A DNA stretch of 64,000 nt, taken from NCBI RefSeq assembly GCF_028767125.1, contig NZ_JAKCWP010000001.1, positions 124,001-188,000 of the forward strand. The letters run 5' to 3'. Numbering within the stretch: position 1 is the first letter of the stretch; each line of letters opens with the position of its first letter. The notes under the pieces were generated by a model. It was not told the origin of the DNA. It made no database searches and worked only from the letters and a program-made list of their open reading frames with translations. Source of the DNA: Chelativorans sp. YIM 93263. Lineage in GTDB: Bacteria > Pseudomonadota > Alphaproteobacteria > Rhizobiales > Rhizobiaceae. Shown here one piece after another: positions 26,548 through 35,396 of this stretch. Both the position numbers and the translations under genes were made by a program.

Positions 26548-26853
26548 ATGACGGACCTTTCCAACGAACAGAAGCGGGACCTCGAGGCGGCCGCTTTTCG
26601 CCGGCTTGTCGACCATCTGCGCGAGCGGTCGGACGTCCAAAACATCGATCTGATGAATCTCGCCGGCTTCTGCCGCAATTGCCTGTCCAACTGGTATCGC
26701 GAAGCCGCGCAGGATGCGGGCGTTCAGCTTACCAAGGACGAGTCGCGCGAGATCATCTACGGCATGCCCTACGCCGAGTGGCGCGAAAAATACCAGACCG
26801 AGGCGAGTGGACCGCAACAGGCCGCCTTCGAGAAGAACCGCCCCGATCACTGA
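26548..26853 (+). CDS. DUF1244 family protein
   Basis: A 101-residue protein of the DUF1244 family. The conserved centre reads AFRRLVDHLRERSDVQNIDLMNLAGFCRNCLSNWY, with a CRNC pair, followed by IIYGMPYAEWREKYQ. The fold is known from structural genomics but the role is not established. It follows the amidohydrolase by 21 bases, with a good GGAGG upstream, and precedes gapR. Confidence 0.88.
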   Translation: MTDLSNEQKRDLEAAAFRRLVDHLRERSDVQNIDLMNLAGFCRNCLSNWYREAAQDAGVQLTKDESREIIYGMPYAEWREKYQTEASGPQQAAFEKNRPDH

Positions 26854-26969
26854 GGCCGGGCGGCGTTCGCGCTTTTGCCACCTTGACGTCTTCATCAGCC
26901 TAAGGCATCGAACCGGCGATCCCATTCCGCCCCGAGTCGGGGCGCACCCGATCCTATCCGGAGTAGAGC

Positions 26970-27233
26970 ATGGCCGAAGACATCACCAAGGAGAGTTCTG
27001 AAACTGTCGCCGCTGGGCAGTTGCGTTCGTTCATCGAGCGCATCGAGCGGCTCGAGGAGGAAAAGCAGACCATCGCGGACGACATCAAGGAAGTCTATGC
27101 CGAAATGAAGGGCACCGGCTTCGATACGAAAGCGGTGCGCACCATCGTACGATTGCGGAAAAAAGATCAGGCCGAACGGCAGGAGGAAGAGGCCATGATC
27201 GACCTCTACAAATCCGCGCTTGGGATGGCTTAG
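26970..27233 (+). CDS. gapR: GapR / DUF2312 nucleoid-associated protein
   Basis: An 87-residue coiled-coil protein nearly identical in pattern to Caulobacter Gap[34 protein letters not shown], then [15 protein letters not shown] and [14 protein letters not shown]. GapR tetramers bind AT-rich, overtwisted DNA and help replication and transcription. It is a strong alphaproteobacterial marker. Confidence 0.93.
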   Translation: MAEDITKESSETVAAGQLRSFIERIERLEEEKQTIADDIKEVYAEMKGTGFDTKAVRTIVRLRKKDQAERQEEEAMIDLYKSALGMA

Positions 27234-27347
27234 TCGTCGCGCGGGCGGCCCGGTCTTGCATTAACCAAATTCGTATTCCCTCCCACGTTCTTGATACATT
27301 TTGGGGTGCCGATCGGCTAAGATCCGGTAAAGCGCGCGAGGGTATGC

Positions 27348-28460
27348 TTGGTCAGCATGGACATTACAGGGCGGCAACGTGTAGACTGGGTCGATGCCGC
27401 CAAGGGTATGTGCATCATTATGGTCGTCATGATGCACTCGACACTTGGCGTCGAGATCGCTGCCGGACGCGAAGGTTTCATGCACCAGTTGGTCGCCTTC
27501 GCGCGACCGTTCCGGATGCCGGATTTCTTCCTCATCTCCGGCCTCTTCCTCGGGCTGGTGATCGACCGCCCGTGGCGGCGCTACATCGACCTGAAGGTCA
27601 TCCACTTCGCATATTTCTATATTCTCTGGCTCACGATCCAGTTCGCCTTCAAGGCACCAGGTATTGCCGCCGAAGCAGGATGGGGCGGAGCGCTCCAAGC
27701 CTACCTGATCGCCTATATCCAGCCCTTTGGCACGCTCTGGTTCATTTATCTTCTACCGGTGTTCTTCCTCTTCACGCGGCTGGTCAAGGCACTGCCGGTC
27801 TGGCTCGTCTTTGCATGGGCGGCGGTGATGGAGGCGCTGCCGCTGCACTTCGGCTCGGTTCTTCTGGACGAGTTTTTTAACCGCTACGTATATTTCTTCG
27901 CGGGCTACGCTTTCGCAACGCATGTATTCGCATTTGCCGCCTGGGTTCGGCGCAGGCCAGGCGTTTTCCTCGCGTTTTGCTCGGTCTGGGCAGTGGTGAA
28001 CGGTCTGCTGGTGTTCATGCCCGCGCCCCAGGCTGCGTCCGCCTGGCTGCAGCCCGCATTGGCCAATTCGGGCGCGACGGGCGGCTATTCGGAACTGCCG
28101 ATCATCTCACTCCTGCTCGGGATAGCCGGTGCAATGTTCATCGTCGGCGCTGCAGCGCTGTTATCGCTCCTGCGCCCCATGCAATGGTTGACGTGGCTGG
28201 GCGAGCACTCGATCGTGGTCTATCTCGCCTTCTTCCTGCCCATGGCGGTCACGCGGGTCATCCTGCTGAAAACCCAGGTCGTGACCGATATCGGCCTGAT
28301 TGCGCTGCTTGTCACACTGGCCGGCGTCTGCGGTCCAGCCGTGCTTTACGGCCTCGTTAAATGGTCGGGATACGGCAGATTCCTCTTTGAGCGGCCTGGC
28401 TGGGCGCGAATCGAGAAGCCCGTCGCGAAATCGAAACCTGCGGATGTGCCGGCCGAATAG
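27348..28460 (+). CDS. acyltransferase family 3 membrane protein
   Basis: A 370-residue integral membrane protein with about ten hydrophobic segments, belonging to acyltransferase family 3 (OafA/OpgC-like). The N-terminal RVDWVDAAKGMCIIMVVMMHS carries the conserved Arg-Asp-x-x-Lys-Gly and His. FRMPDFFLISGLFLG is the next family block. Such proteins O-acylate surface polysaccharides or glucans; the acceptor here is unknown. TTG 27348 has GAGGG at good spacing; ATG 27357 is the alternative. It is the last clearly core-type gene before the accessory stretch. Confidence 0.85.
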   Translation: MVSMDITGRQRVDWVDAAKGMCIIMVVMMHSTLGVEIAAGREGFMHQLVAFARPFRMPDFFLISGLFLGLVIDRPWRRYIDLKVIHFAYFYILWLTIQFAFKAPGIAAEAGWGGALQAYLIAYIQPFGTLWFIYLLPVFFLFTRLVKALPVWLVFAWAAVMEALPLHFGSVLLDEFFNRYVYFFAGYAFATHVFAFAAWVRRRPGVFLAFCSVWAVVNGLLVFMPAPQAASAWLQPALANSGATGGYSELPIISLLLGIAGAMFIVGAAALLSLLRPMQWLTWLGEHSIVVYLAFFLPMAVTRVILLKTQVVTDIGLIALLVTLAGVCGPAVLYGLVKWSGYGRFLFERPGWARIEKPVAKSKPADVPAE

Positions 28461-28748
28461 GCGTCTGACAAAAATTTTTCGGACCTAAACACGATGTCGG
28501 AGAGAGAGTCCACCTAGTCTCCTTACTCGGACATACGACGTGTTCCACTAACTTTGATGGAATAGCTTCTAGCAACGCGCAGTATCGGCCACTACTGTCC
28601 GAAGCATCTGACAGCACGCGATTATCAGGGCGCGCCGTCAGATAGCAATGAGCATTAATCGGCTTGCCGAAAAGCGGAAGCGTCGCGCTCACGTCCCACG
28701 TTCGGCAAATGCACCGCAGGAGCGGCGCCATGATGCTGAACGCTTGCT
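28461..28748. other. junction between core genes and accessory island
   Basis: This 288-base stretch is more AT-rich than the genes to its left. An open frame on the minus strand (from 28731) crosses it but runs into the acyltransferase gene in antisense, and I recognise no family. There is no tRNA or obvious attachment repeat. Confidence 0.35.
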
Positions 28749-30065
28749 TCAGGCGCCGTCTTGCTCTTGAGCCACGACCGAAACCGCCTCCTGCATCGCA
28801 GCGATAGTGGCGTCGATCACTTCGTCATCATGCTCGGTCGACAAGAACCAAGCACCGCGCTCCAGCGCCCGAACCCCTCGCTGCAAGAGCGCCGTCGTCA
28901 AGCGGACATATCGGGAACGGTCGATCGCGACGGTGTCGCGGTAATTCACCGGCGGCTTCGCCAAGCCTAACCCGATGTGGAAAATTTGGGGGAAGCCAGT
29001 TACTGTGGCGGCCATGCCGGCATCTCGGAAAGCCGCTTCAAAGCCATCCATCAGGCGTCTGCCCCGTGTCTCCATGCGATGGTAGACCTGCGGATTGGAA
29101 AGCCGCCTCAGCGTTGCAACAGTCGCGGCCATGGCTACGGCCTGGGCGTTGTATGTGCCACCATGTAAAACGCCACCAGCCCCGAGCCCTGCCATGATAT
29201 CGGAACGTCCGGCCACGGCAGCGACCGAGAAGCCATTGGCGATCGCCTTTGCAAAAACGGCGACATCTGGAGTGACTCCAAGCCGCTCCTGGGCACCGCC
29301 TGGGGCCACTCGGAAACCGGTGATGACCTCGTCGAAGATCAACACGGTCCCCGTCTTGGTACATGCTTCGCGGACCGCCTCGAGATAGCCAGGGAGCGGC
29401 GTGATCGCGCCGCTGTTGCACATTGCGGCTTCCATGATCACTGCAGCCACGTCGCCGCGCGCGAGCCGCTCCAGCACCTGCTCGGCACGATTCCATGACA
29501 GCACTTCTACGTTGGTGCCCGCGCCAAGGTCCTGGCCCGCGCTCCCCGCACATGGACACGGACTTTCTTCCGGACCCATTGCCGCTGAGTGTGGGGCCAC
29601 ACTCCAAAGGACGTTATCAAGCCAGCCGTGGTAGTGCCCCTCGAACTTCAGGACTTTGTCTCGGCCCGTGCTTGCGCGCGAGAGACGCAGCGCCAGTTGC
29701 ACAGCCTCCGAGCCTGACGACGCAAACCTCACCCGTTCGGCACACGGCACCATGTTGCAGATCAGACGTGCAGCTTCGAACTCCAGTTCGCTCTGACCGC
29801 CGTAGAGGATCCCTCGATCCAACTGCTGCTTGGTGGCCTCGATGACCTCTCTGGGGCTGTGGCCTAAAATCATCGGACCAAGCGCCATGTAATAGTCGAT
29901 CAGACGGTTGCCATCGATATCATGGAGATAAACCCCCTGTGCTTTCTCGAAGACCAGCGGCGTCGGCGAGACCCCGGAGCGGAAATGGCTACTGACGCCG
30001 CCGGGCATCCACTCCGCTGCCTCGTGGATGCGCTGCTTTGATCGCGCGAACGAAAGAGAATGCAT
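28749..30065 (-). CDS. class III PLP aminotransferase, glutamate-1-semialdehyde-aminomutase-like
   Basis: A 438-residue fold-type I PLP enzyme. Family features are GGVSSHFRS, DIDGNRLIDYYMALGPMILGHSP, RFASSGSEAVQLALRLSRA, the FDEVITGFRVAPGGAQ block, and the PLP lysine in VAFAKAIANGFS. It is closest in style to glutamate-1-semialdehyde 2,1-aminomutase but probably does not serve haem synthesis: it sits at the end of a TRAP operon facing sugar-acid enzymes. It may move an amino group on a four- to six-carbon amino acid or amino sugar acid. ATG 30065 has AAGGAGAT at ideal spacing. Confidence 0.82.
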   Translation of the reverse strand: MHSLSFARSKQRIHEAAEWMPGGVSSHFRSGVSPTPLVFEKAQGVYLHDIDGNRLIDYYMALGPMILGHSPREVIEATKQQLDRGILYGGQSELEFEAARLICNMVPCAERVRFASSGSEAVQLALRLSRASTGRDKVLKFEGHYHGWLDNVLWSVAPHSAAMGPEESPCPCAGSAGQDLGAGTNVEVLSWNRAEQVLERLARGDVAAVIMEAAMCNSGAITPLPGYLEAVREACTKTGTVLIFDEVITGFRVAPGGAQERLGVTPDVAVFAKAIANGFSVAAVAGRSDIMAGLGAGGVLHGGTYNAQAVAMAATVATLRRLSNPQVYHRMETRGRRLMDGFEAAFRDAGMAATVTGFPQIFHIGLGLAKPPVNYRDTVAIDRSRYVRLTTALLQRGVRALERGAWFLSTEHDDEVIDATIAAMQEAVSVVAQEQDGA

Positions 30066-30151
30066 TATGATCTCCTTGTCTTTAGGTGTCATCGCGCGAC
30101 ACAGGGTCAGCTCGCGACACAGCTCCCCAGCACGTATTCCGCTGTCGTTGG

Positions 30152-31435
30152 TTAAGACCCGAAACCCAGATAGCGTGGCAGCCATAAGCTGATGATCGGC
30201 ACGTAGGTTATAATCATAAGCGCTGCGACCTTGACCAAGTAGAAAGGAAGCAATGCCTTCGTGACCTCGCCCACACGCAGTCCCGCAATACCTGATATTA
30301 CCAGGAGATTGGTTCCAATCGGTGGAGTGTTTACTCCAACCATCAAGTTAACGATCACGATGATTGCGAAGTGAATAGGATCCAGGCCGAATGCGACAGC
30401 TGCCGGCTGAAGTATCGGCACAAATATCAGGATGGCGGGAACCGTATCCAGTACACAGCCCACCAGCAGCAGGAATATATTGACTATGAGCAGGAACACG
30501 TAGCGGTTTTCCGTTATCGCATCCAACATCGCCCGCGTCGCCTCGGGAACATTCTCAATCGCCAGGTACCAAGCAAAGATGGAGGACGTACCAATCATCA
30601 GCATGATGGATGCGGTCGTCAGGACACTGTCGTGTAGGATCCGAACGAGGCCAGATACTTTGAGGCTGCGGTGCAGCACCATTGTCAGGAACAAGGCGTA
30701 TGCAACGAGAACCGCCGCCGCCTCGGTGGCTGTGAAAATACCTCCCCGAATTCCGCCAACCAAGAGGACCGGTGCTACCAGGACCGGCAAGGCATCAACA
30801 GTCGCTCTGAGCAGCCCCTGAGGATTCTCTTGCCTCTCACTAAGAGGGTGATGGCGACATGCGTAGCGAACGTAGATCATAAACGAAACAGATATCAGGA
30901 TGGCTGGCACAACCCCGGCGAGAAACAAAGCTCCGATAGAGAGCCTGGTTGGAATGGCATAGATGACCATGATCAAGCTGGGCGGTAAAATAGGTGCAAC
31001 AATGCCCGCTGACGTGGTCAGTGCAGCCGCGAAAGCAGATGAATAATTTCGCGCCGACATCATGGGAACCATCACAGACCCCAGAGCCGCCGTATCCGCA
31101 GTGGCCGACCCAGAAACCCCCGCCATCATCAAGTTAGACAGCACGTTGACTTGGGCCAGACCGCCTCGCACGCGCCCGACCAGGAGGTCGGCAAAGACGA
31201 CGAGTCTGCCAATCACACCACCCGCAACCAGTATATTCCCAGCGAGAAGGAACAACGGCAAGGCAAGCAGCGCATAGCTGTTCATCCCGGCAAAAATTCG
31301 CTGCGCAGCCACCGCGGGAGTTCCGATTCCGCTGGACAGGAGACCGGCAACCGCCGTAACGCCCATACAGAAGGCCAGCGGCAGTCCGAATACGCTTAGG
31401 ACCACGAACAGAGATATGAGAAGCAGAGCAGTCAT
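30152..31435 (-). CDS. TRAP transporter large permease DctM
   Basis: A 427-residue membrane protein with about twelve segments, the ion-coupled subunit of a TRAP importer. Characteristic blocks are GLPLAFCMGVTA, AGMNSYALLALPLFLLAGNILVAGGV, GVSGSATADTAALGSVMVP, GIVAPILPPSLIMVIYA and VNLMVGVNTPPIGTNLLV. ATG 31435 overlaps the dctQ stop (ATGA). Confidence 0.92.
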   Translation of the reverse strand: MTALLLISLFVVLSVFGLPLAFCMGVTAVAGLLSSGIGTPAVAAQRIFAGMNSYALLALPLFLLAGNILVAGGVIGRLVVFADLLVGRVRGGLAQVNVLSNLMMAGVSGSATADTAALGSVMVPMMSARNYSSAFAAALTTSAGIVAPILPPSLIMVIYAIPTRLSIGALFLAGVVPAILISVSFMIYVRYACRHHPLSERQENPQGLLRATVDALPVLVAPVLLVGGIRGGIFTATEAAAVLVAYALFLTMVLHRSLKVSGLVRILHDSVLTTASIMLMIGTSSIFAWYLAIENVPEATRAMLDAITENRYVFLLIVNIFLLLVGCVLDTVPAILIFVPILQPAAVAFGLDPIHFAIIVIVNLMVGVNTPPIGTNLLVISGIAGLRVGEVTKALLPFYLVKVAALMIITYVPIISLWLPRYLGFGS

Positions 31436-31911
31436 TCGCTTGTACTCGTGTTGATAGGGCTGCCCCGCCAAGCAACAGCCAAGAAATAAACGACCATCAG
31501 GGCGCAGGAGACTGGCACGATCAGGTAAATCATTCCGAGTGGGATACGCATGGCCGTCGATGGACGTGACCACGCAGACTCTACAAGCTCAAGACCGCCG
31601 ACGCCGACGTAAGCTACGAAAGCTGCCGCAGCCAGAAATGCCAGCCTGCGGACGGTCTTGCAGAAAGAACCCGGAGCTCTCGCCGGCCACATGTTCAGAC
31701 CGATGTGACGCCCGTGCTCCAAGGCACTCCAGCTTCCAAGAAACGTGAGACCGACAAGCAGGAACTGAGACAGTTCCTCGGGCCACGGTAGGGCACTGTG
31801 GAATACATACCGCATCACCACCTGCAGACACAGCACCACAGCTATGATGGCGAGTGCGGAAACCAGCAGACCGTCAACAATTCGCCGGACTGAAAGCGCT
31901 AATAGTCTCAT
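31432..31911 (-). CDS. TRAP transporter small permease DctQ
   Basis: A 159-residue protein with four membrane segments and the DctQ pattern: VVMRYVFHSALPWPEELSQFLLVGLTFLGSWSALEHGRHIGLN. It supports the large permease. ATG 31911 is preferred over 31947 because GGGGGAGGGG lies just upstream and because the longer start would fall within the intercistronic hairpin. Confidence 0.88.
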   Translation of the reverse strand: MRLLALSVRRIVDGLLVSALAIIAVVLCLQVVMRYVFHSALPWPEELSQFLLVGLTFLGSWSALEHGRHIGLNMWPARAPGSFCKTVRRLAFLAAAAFVAYVGVGGLELVESAWSRPSTAMRIPLGMIYLIVPVSCALMVVYFLAVAWRGSPINTSTSE

Positions 31912-31932
31912 AATCGCCCCTCCCCCTGCGTG

Positions 31933-31960
31933 GGCAGGGGCTTTCATCCGAGCCCCTGCC
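31933..31960 (-). promoter_or_regulatory. intercistronic hairpin between dctP and dctQ
   Basis: GGCAGGGGCT at 31933-31942 and AGCCCCTGCC at 31951-31960 form a perfect 10-bp stem with an eight-base loop, ten bases after the dctP stop on the minus strand. No T-run follows, so it more likely protects the dctP transcript end or attenuates than terminates outright. Binding proteins are usually made in excess over their permeases. Confidence 0.6.
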
Positions 31961-31970
31961 AATCTTGAGA

Positions 31971-33002
31971 CTACATAGCCTTGGCTGCCCGAGCTTCTCG
32001 GATACGGTCCAGCTCCTCGTAAGTCTCGGTCACGAACGTCTCCCCGAGCTCCTCGGTAAGGAAAGCCTTCACAGGTTCTTTCGCCGCATCCCGAAAGGTC
32101 GCTAGCTCTTCTGGTGTTGGGAAATAGACTTCCATTCCCTTCTCCTCGAGCTGCGATACCGCACTGACGCGGCTCTGGTAATTCCGCTCACCATACTCAG
32201 TAGCCGCGGCCATCTCAGCCCCTACCAAAACTGCTTCGCGAAGCTCGATGGGGAGGCTTTGGAAGAACGACTCGTTGATCACCATGAAGTTCAGGCCAAT
32301 CTTGTGATTATCCACCGTCAGATACTTCTGGACCTCCGAAAACGAGTAGTCGTTGATGAGGCCGATCGGGTTCTCCTGGCCGTCCACGACACCCTGTTCC
32401 ATCGCCCCGTAGAGCTCTTCCCACGGAATCGGCGTCGGATTCGCGCCCATCGCCTTGATCATCTCGATGGAGAGCGGGCTCGGAGGGACACGAATACGCA
32501 GACCCTGGAGATCTTCGACTGTCTTGATCGGCCGAACATCGTTCGTAAGAGAACGGAAGCCATACGAAGCTGCCGTCAATACACGCAGGTTGGATTCTTC
32601 GATCATCCCACGGCGCATTTTGTCGAAGTAATCGGACGCTATAAAGGCTTTTGCCTCCTCATCATCTGCAAAGAGATATGGAGCGCCCAAGATCATCATC
32701 GGCTTGTGAAAAGGATCCAAGGTACTCTCGTCGGCCTGCGCGACCTGAATGATGCCGAGCGAAGTCTGCTCCAGCGTCTCGTTCAGCCCGCCCAACTGGC
32801 TCGCCGGCAGTATCGTTACCTCTATTCGGCCTCCACTCGCGTTCTCAACGAATGCCTCGAACACGGACCATCCACGATGGACGGCGCTGTCGGCTGCCTC
32901 AACGTGGCTTGCACGGATTTCGAATTCCGCTGCCGAACTGGGCGAAGGCAGCAGGGTCAGCGCTGCACCGGCCATCAAAAGCCCGAAAATTCCGTTCCTC
33001 AT
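31971..33002 (-). CDS. TRAP transporter substrate-binding protein DctP
   Basis: A 343-residue periplasmic receptor with signal peptide (MRNGIFGLLMAGAALTLLPSPSSA). Family blocks are IRASHVEAADSAVHRGW, VTILPASQLGGLNETLEQ, GAPYLFADDEEAKAF, LRIRVPPSPLSIEMIKAMGANPTPIPWEELYGAMEQGVVDGQENP, where the Arg binds a carboxylate. The context suggests an organic or sugar acid ligand. GGGAG lies upstream of the ATG, and the promoter region carries two operator copies. Confidence 0.92.
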   Translation of the reverse strand: MRNGIFGLLMAGAALTLLPSPSSAAEFEIRASHVEAADSAVHRGWSVFEAFVENASGGRIEVTILPASQLGGLNETLEQTSLGIIQVAQADESTLDPFHKPMMILGAPYLFADDEEAKAFIASDYFDKMRRGMIEESNLRVLTAASYGFRSLTNDVRPIKTVEDLQGLRIRVPPSPLSIEMIKAMGANPTPIPWEELYGAMEQGVVDGQENPIGLINDYSFSEVQKYLTVDNHKIGLNFMVINESFFQSLPIELREAVLVGAEMAAATEYGERNYQSRVSAVSQLEEKGMEVYFPTPEELATFRDAAKEPVKAFLTEELGETFVTETYEELDRIREARAAKAM

Positions 33003-33058
33003 CGTCTAGCTCCCACTGTGTTAATTGGCTCGAGCGCTTCAGACGCACCAAGCGCTGT

Positions 33059-33088
33059 TATCACTGCATGTGATCACAAAATTGTCAA
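33059..33088 (-). promoter_or_regulatory. promoter of the TRAP-aminotransferase operon
   Basis: On the minus strand TTGACA (33088-33083) is followed after 18 bases by GTGATA (33064-33059). The spacer is filled by one copy of the ATGTGATCACAAAAT operator, so a bound regulator would block polymerase. Confidence 0.55.
33068..33082 (+). promoter_or_regulatory. operator copy 1 (ATGTGATCACAAAAT)
   Basis: The 15-base sequence contains the perfect 10-bp palindrome TGTGATCACA at 33069-33078. It is repeated in inverted orientation at 33152-33166. It probably binds the GntR/FCD regulator encoded at 34427-35224. Confidence 0.7.
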
Positions 33089-33151
33089 GAGAGTGTTGTT
33101 GGTGTCATGCGCATCCGCCTGCATTACTTACGAGCAAGCATTAAATATCAC

Positions 33152-33166
33152 ATTTTGTGATCACAT
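33152..33166 (-). promoter_or_regulatory. operator copy 2, inverted
   Basis: The complement reads ATGTGATCACAAAAT, identical to copy 1, with palindrome TGTGATCACA at 33156-33165. The palindrome centres are 87 bases apart. It lies immediately upstream of TTGACC (33170-33175), a possible -35 for the rightward dehydratase operon. Confidence 0.7.
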
Positions 33167-33227
33167 TAATTGACCCATCGTGAGCGTCGTGCTACGGAGC
33201 GATTATTAGGTGTGAAAGGACTGACGA

Positions 33228-34430
33228 GTGCAAATAAGCAAGGTCGAGGCGATTCGAATCGCAGAGCCTCAGTGGGAAGATATGCCGTGGTGGTGCACGG
33301 GCCCTACCGACGCCTTGGCAGGCGGTCCCCAGACGTTGCGGGAACGGCAATCGGGGTTATTCAACCGCCGGCCTGGTGGTCCGAAGGACGAGGTCTTTGC
33401 GGTCATCGTGCGTGTGTCTACGACGGATGGACTGCATGGCTTGGGGTGTATTGCCCTGGGTTCGGAGGCTGCTGCCACTATTGTTGAGCGCCACTTAGCC
33501 CCCCTCGTACTCGGGGCGAGTCCGTTCGACACGGAGTTTCTTTGGGAGTTGATGTTCCGCAGCTCCGTCAATATCGGCCGACGCGGATTGGTGCTTGCTG
33601 CCATAAGCGGCATCGATATTGCGATATGGGACATCCTGGGGAAGGCGCTTGGACAGCCCGTTTACAATCTCATTGGCGGCCGCACGCGTTCGTCGATCAG
33701 AGCCTATCTCAGTTCGGGTTATGCGATGGAAGATCTCGATCGGCTCGGCGAAATCGCACGCACGCACCTCGCAGACGGCTATACAGCCATGAAAATGCGC
33801 TTTGGCTACGGCCCTGTGGATGGGCGAGCTGGAATGCGAAAGAATGTCGAATTGGTAAAAACCCTAAGAGACGCTATCGGCGACGACGTGGATCTGATGG
33901 GGGACGCCTACATGGGGTGGAACCGACAGTATGCGATCGAGATGATCCGGATGCTGGAAGATTACAACCTCGCGTGGGTGGAGGAGCCTTTGATGCCGGA
34001 CGACATCGATGGCTACGCCGCCGTGAAGGCGGCTTCGCGGACCGCCATCGCTGCAGGTGAACATGAAGCTACCCGATGGGGATTCCGCGCCATGATTCAA
34101 TCAAAAGCAGTTGACTACATTCAGTTCGACGCTAACCGCGTCGGCGGCCTAACTGAATCTAGAAAGATTATCGCTCTGGCTGCAGCGCACGATCTCCCTT
34201 GCGTACCGCATGGTCCGAATTACCACAACGCGCATCTGGTCATGGCCAACACGCATATGCCTCTGATTGAGATGTTTCCACGCGACTACCGCGATGGTGA
34301 TACCTTCATTGCAGAGCTGTTTACGGGGGATCCGGTAGCTCGCGGTGGACAAGTAACCCTATCGGAGCAGCCGGGCATGGGTGTCAAGCTGAACATGGAC
34401 GTCGTCGAGAAGTACAGGGTTCGCAGATGA
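33228..34430 (+). CDS. enolase-superfamily sugar acid dehydratase A (rhamnonate-dehydratase-like)
   Basis: A 400-residue enzyme of the mandelate racemase/muconate lactonizing group of the enolase superfamily. Expected catalytic elements are the Lys-containing TAMKMRFGYGP, metal ligands Asp in DLMGDAYMGW, Glu in LAWVEEPL and Glu in AAGEHEATRWG, then Asp in IQFDANRVGG and His in CVPHGPN. The KMRFGxGPxDGRxGM stretch resembles L-rhamnonate dehydratases, so a six-carbon aldonate is likely; substrate unproven. It starts with GTG behind AAAGGA and overlaps the regulator start. A 60-70 percent similar-looking paralogue follows at 36419. Confidence 0.86.
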   Translation: MQISKVEAIRIAEPQWEDMPWWCTGPTDALAGGPQTLRERQSGLFNRRPGGPKDEVFAVIVRVSTTDGLHGLGCIALGSEAAATIVERHLAPLVLGASPFDTEFLWELMFRSSVNIGRRGLVLAAISGIDIAIWDILGKALGQPVYNLIGGRTRSSIRAYLSSGYAMEDLDRLGEIARTHLADGYTAMKMRFGYGPVDGRAGMRKNVELVKTLRDAIGDDVDLMGDAYMGWNRQYAIEMIRMLEDYNLAWVEEPLMPDDIDGYAAVKAASRTAIAAGEHEATRWGFRAMIQSKAVDYIQFDANRVGGLTESRKIIALAAAHDLPCVPHGPNYHNAHLVMANTHMPLIEMFPRDYRDGDTFIAELFTGDPVARGGQVTLSEQPGMGVKLNMDVVEKYRVRR

Positions 34431-35224
34431 TGAGAAAAGCCGCCTTTCCGCTACCAGGCGATCAAAAAACGGACCCGCGGGAGCGAATTCCGAGGGTTCA
34501 TAGCGTCGACAAGCAGCCGGATGAGCGCCGTACCGAAGACGGCCCGAAGGCCGCCCTGTACGATGGGCTTAAGGAAGCGCTCGCTAGCGGCCTCGTCATG
34601 CCCGGGCAGACGATTACAATACGATCCGTCGCTCAAGCTTTTGGCACCAGTACAATGCCTGCACGGGAGGCTCTGAATCGCCTACGTGCCGAAGGCGTTC
34701 TCAGCGCCGGCGACGGCAAGTCTTTGATGGTGCCGGTGCTGTCGCAAGCCGACCTCGACGAGATCTACTGGATCCGCCGTGCAATAGAAGGTCAAGCTGC
34801 CGCGCTCGCTGCGGAAAGGATTACGCCGCCGGAGATCAAGCGGCTGGCAGGGCACTTCCGTGCCATGGAGCGGCTGGAGGGCTCCAGCTCTTCAATCAAA
34901 GACCGCCAGGAATTCCTAAGGCTGAATAGAAGCTTCCACTTCGGGATATACGGGGCCTCTCATGCTCAGAATGCCGTGAGGATCATTGAGGGCCTGTGGA
35001 CCCGCATCGGCCCCTATTTCCACCTTCTATCCCTCCACAAGTCTCAGAACTACGGCCAAGAGAACCACAACAGAATGCTTGAGGGGGTCAGAACCGGCAA
35101 CGCGGATGCTTGTCGCCGTGCAGTAGAGGACGACATCGACGGGGGATGTGCCCTGCTCAGAGAACTTATTCGAGACCTTGAAAACTTTCCCGGACTCAGC
35201 AGGGCGACAGCATTCGGAGACTAA
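34427..35224 (+). CDS. GntR family (FCD-type) transcriptional regulator
   Basis: A 265-residue regulator. The winged HTH spans about residues 45-105 (TIRSVAQAFGTSTMPAREALNRLRAEGVL), with the C-terminal FCD ligand domain containing IRRAIEGQAAALAAE, LNRSFHFGIYGAS and HNRMLEGVRTGNADACRRAV, including metal-binding Asn/His positions. A 40-residue charged N-terminal extension is unusual. The ATG at 34427 overlaps the preceding stop. It likely controls both divergent operons through the TGTGATCACA sites. Confidence 0.88.
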   Translation: MMRKAAFPLPGDQKTDPRERIPRVHSVDKQPDERRTEDGPKAALYDGLKEALASGLVMPGQTITIRSVAQAFGTSTMPAREALNRLRAEGVLSAGDGKSLMVPVLSQADLDEIYWIRRAIEGQAAALAAERITPPEIKRLAGHFRAMERLEGSSSSIKDRQEFLRLNRSFHFGIYGASHAQNAVRIIEGLWTRIGPYFHLLSLHKSQNYGQENHNRMLEGVRTGNADACRRAVEDDIDGGCALLRELIRDLENFPGLSRATAFGD

Positions 35225-35396
35225 TGCTGTTCGCCTTTCACCGTGACGAAGCCGTCTCAGTGAACACGTCCGCTTTCCTAACAAATCGGCCTCCGTTCAA
35301 TGCGGCGGTCAGAGGACCACAGCACGGCCGTCAATGCTCATTCGAGTAATCGACGCGCGGAGACCGGCGGTAGCCACAGACTTGTTGGAGGAATAC

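Noticed and set aside
28749-30065. Calling the PLP enzyme hemL
   Set aside because: Its operon and neighbours are catabolic and it is separated from any haem gene; similarity alone does not establish that role.
32259-33173. A 304-codon plus-strand frame opposite the TRAP receptor gene
   Set aside because: Antisense to dctP and its promoter region; composition is typical of a shadow frame.
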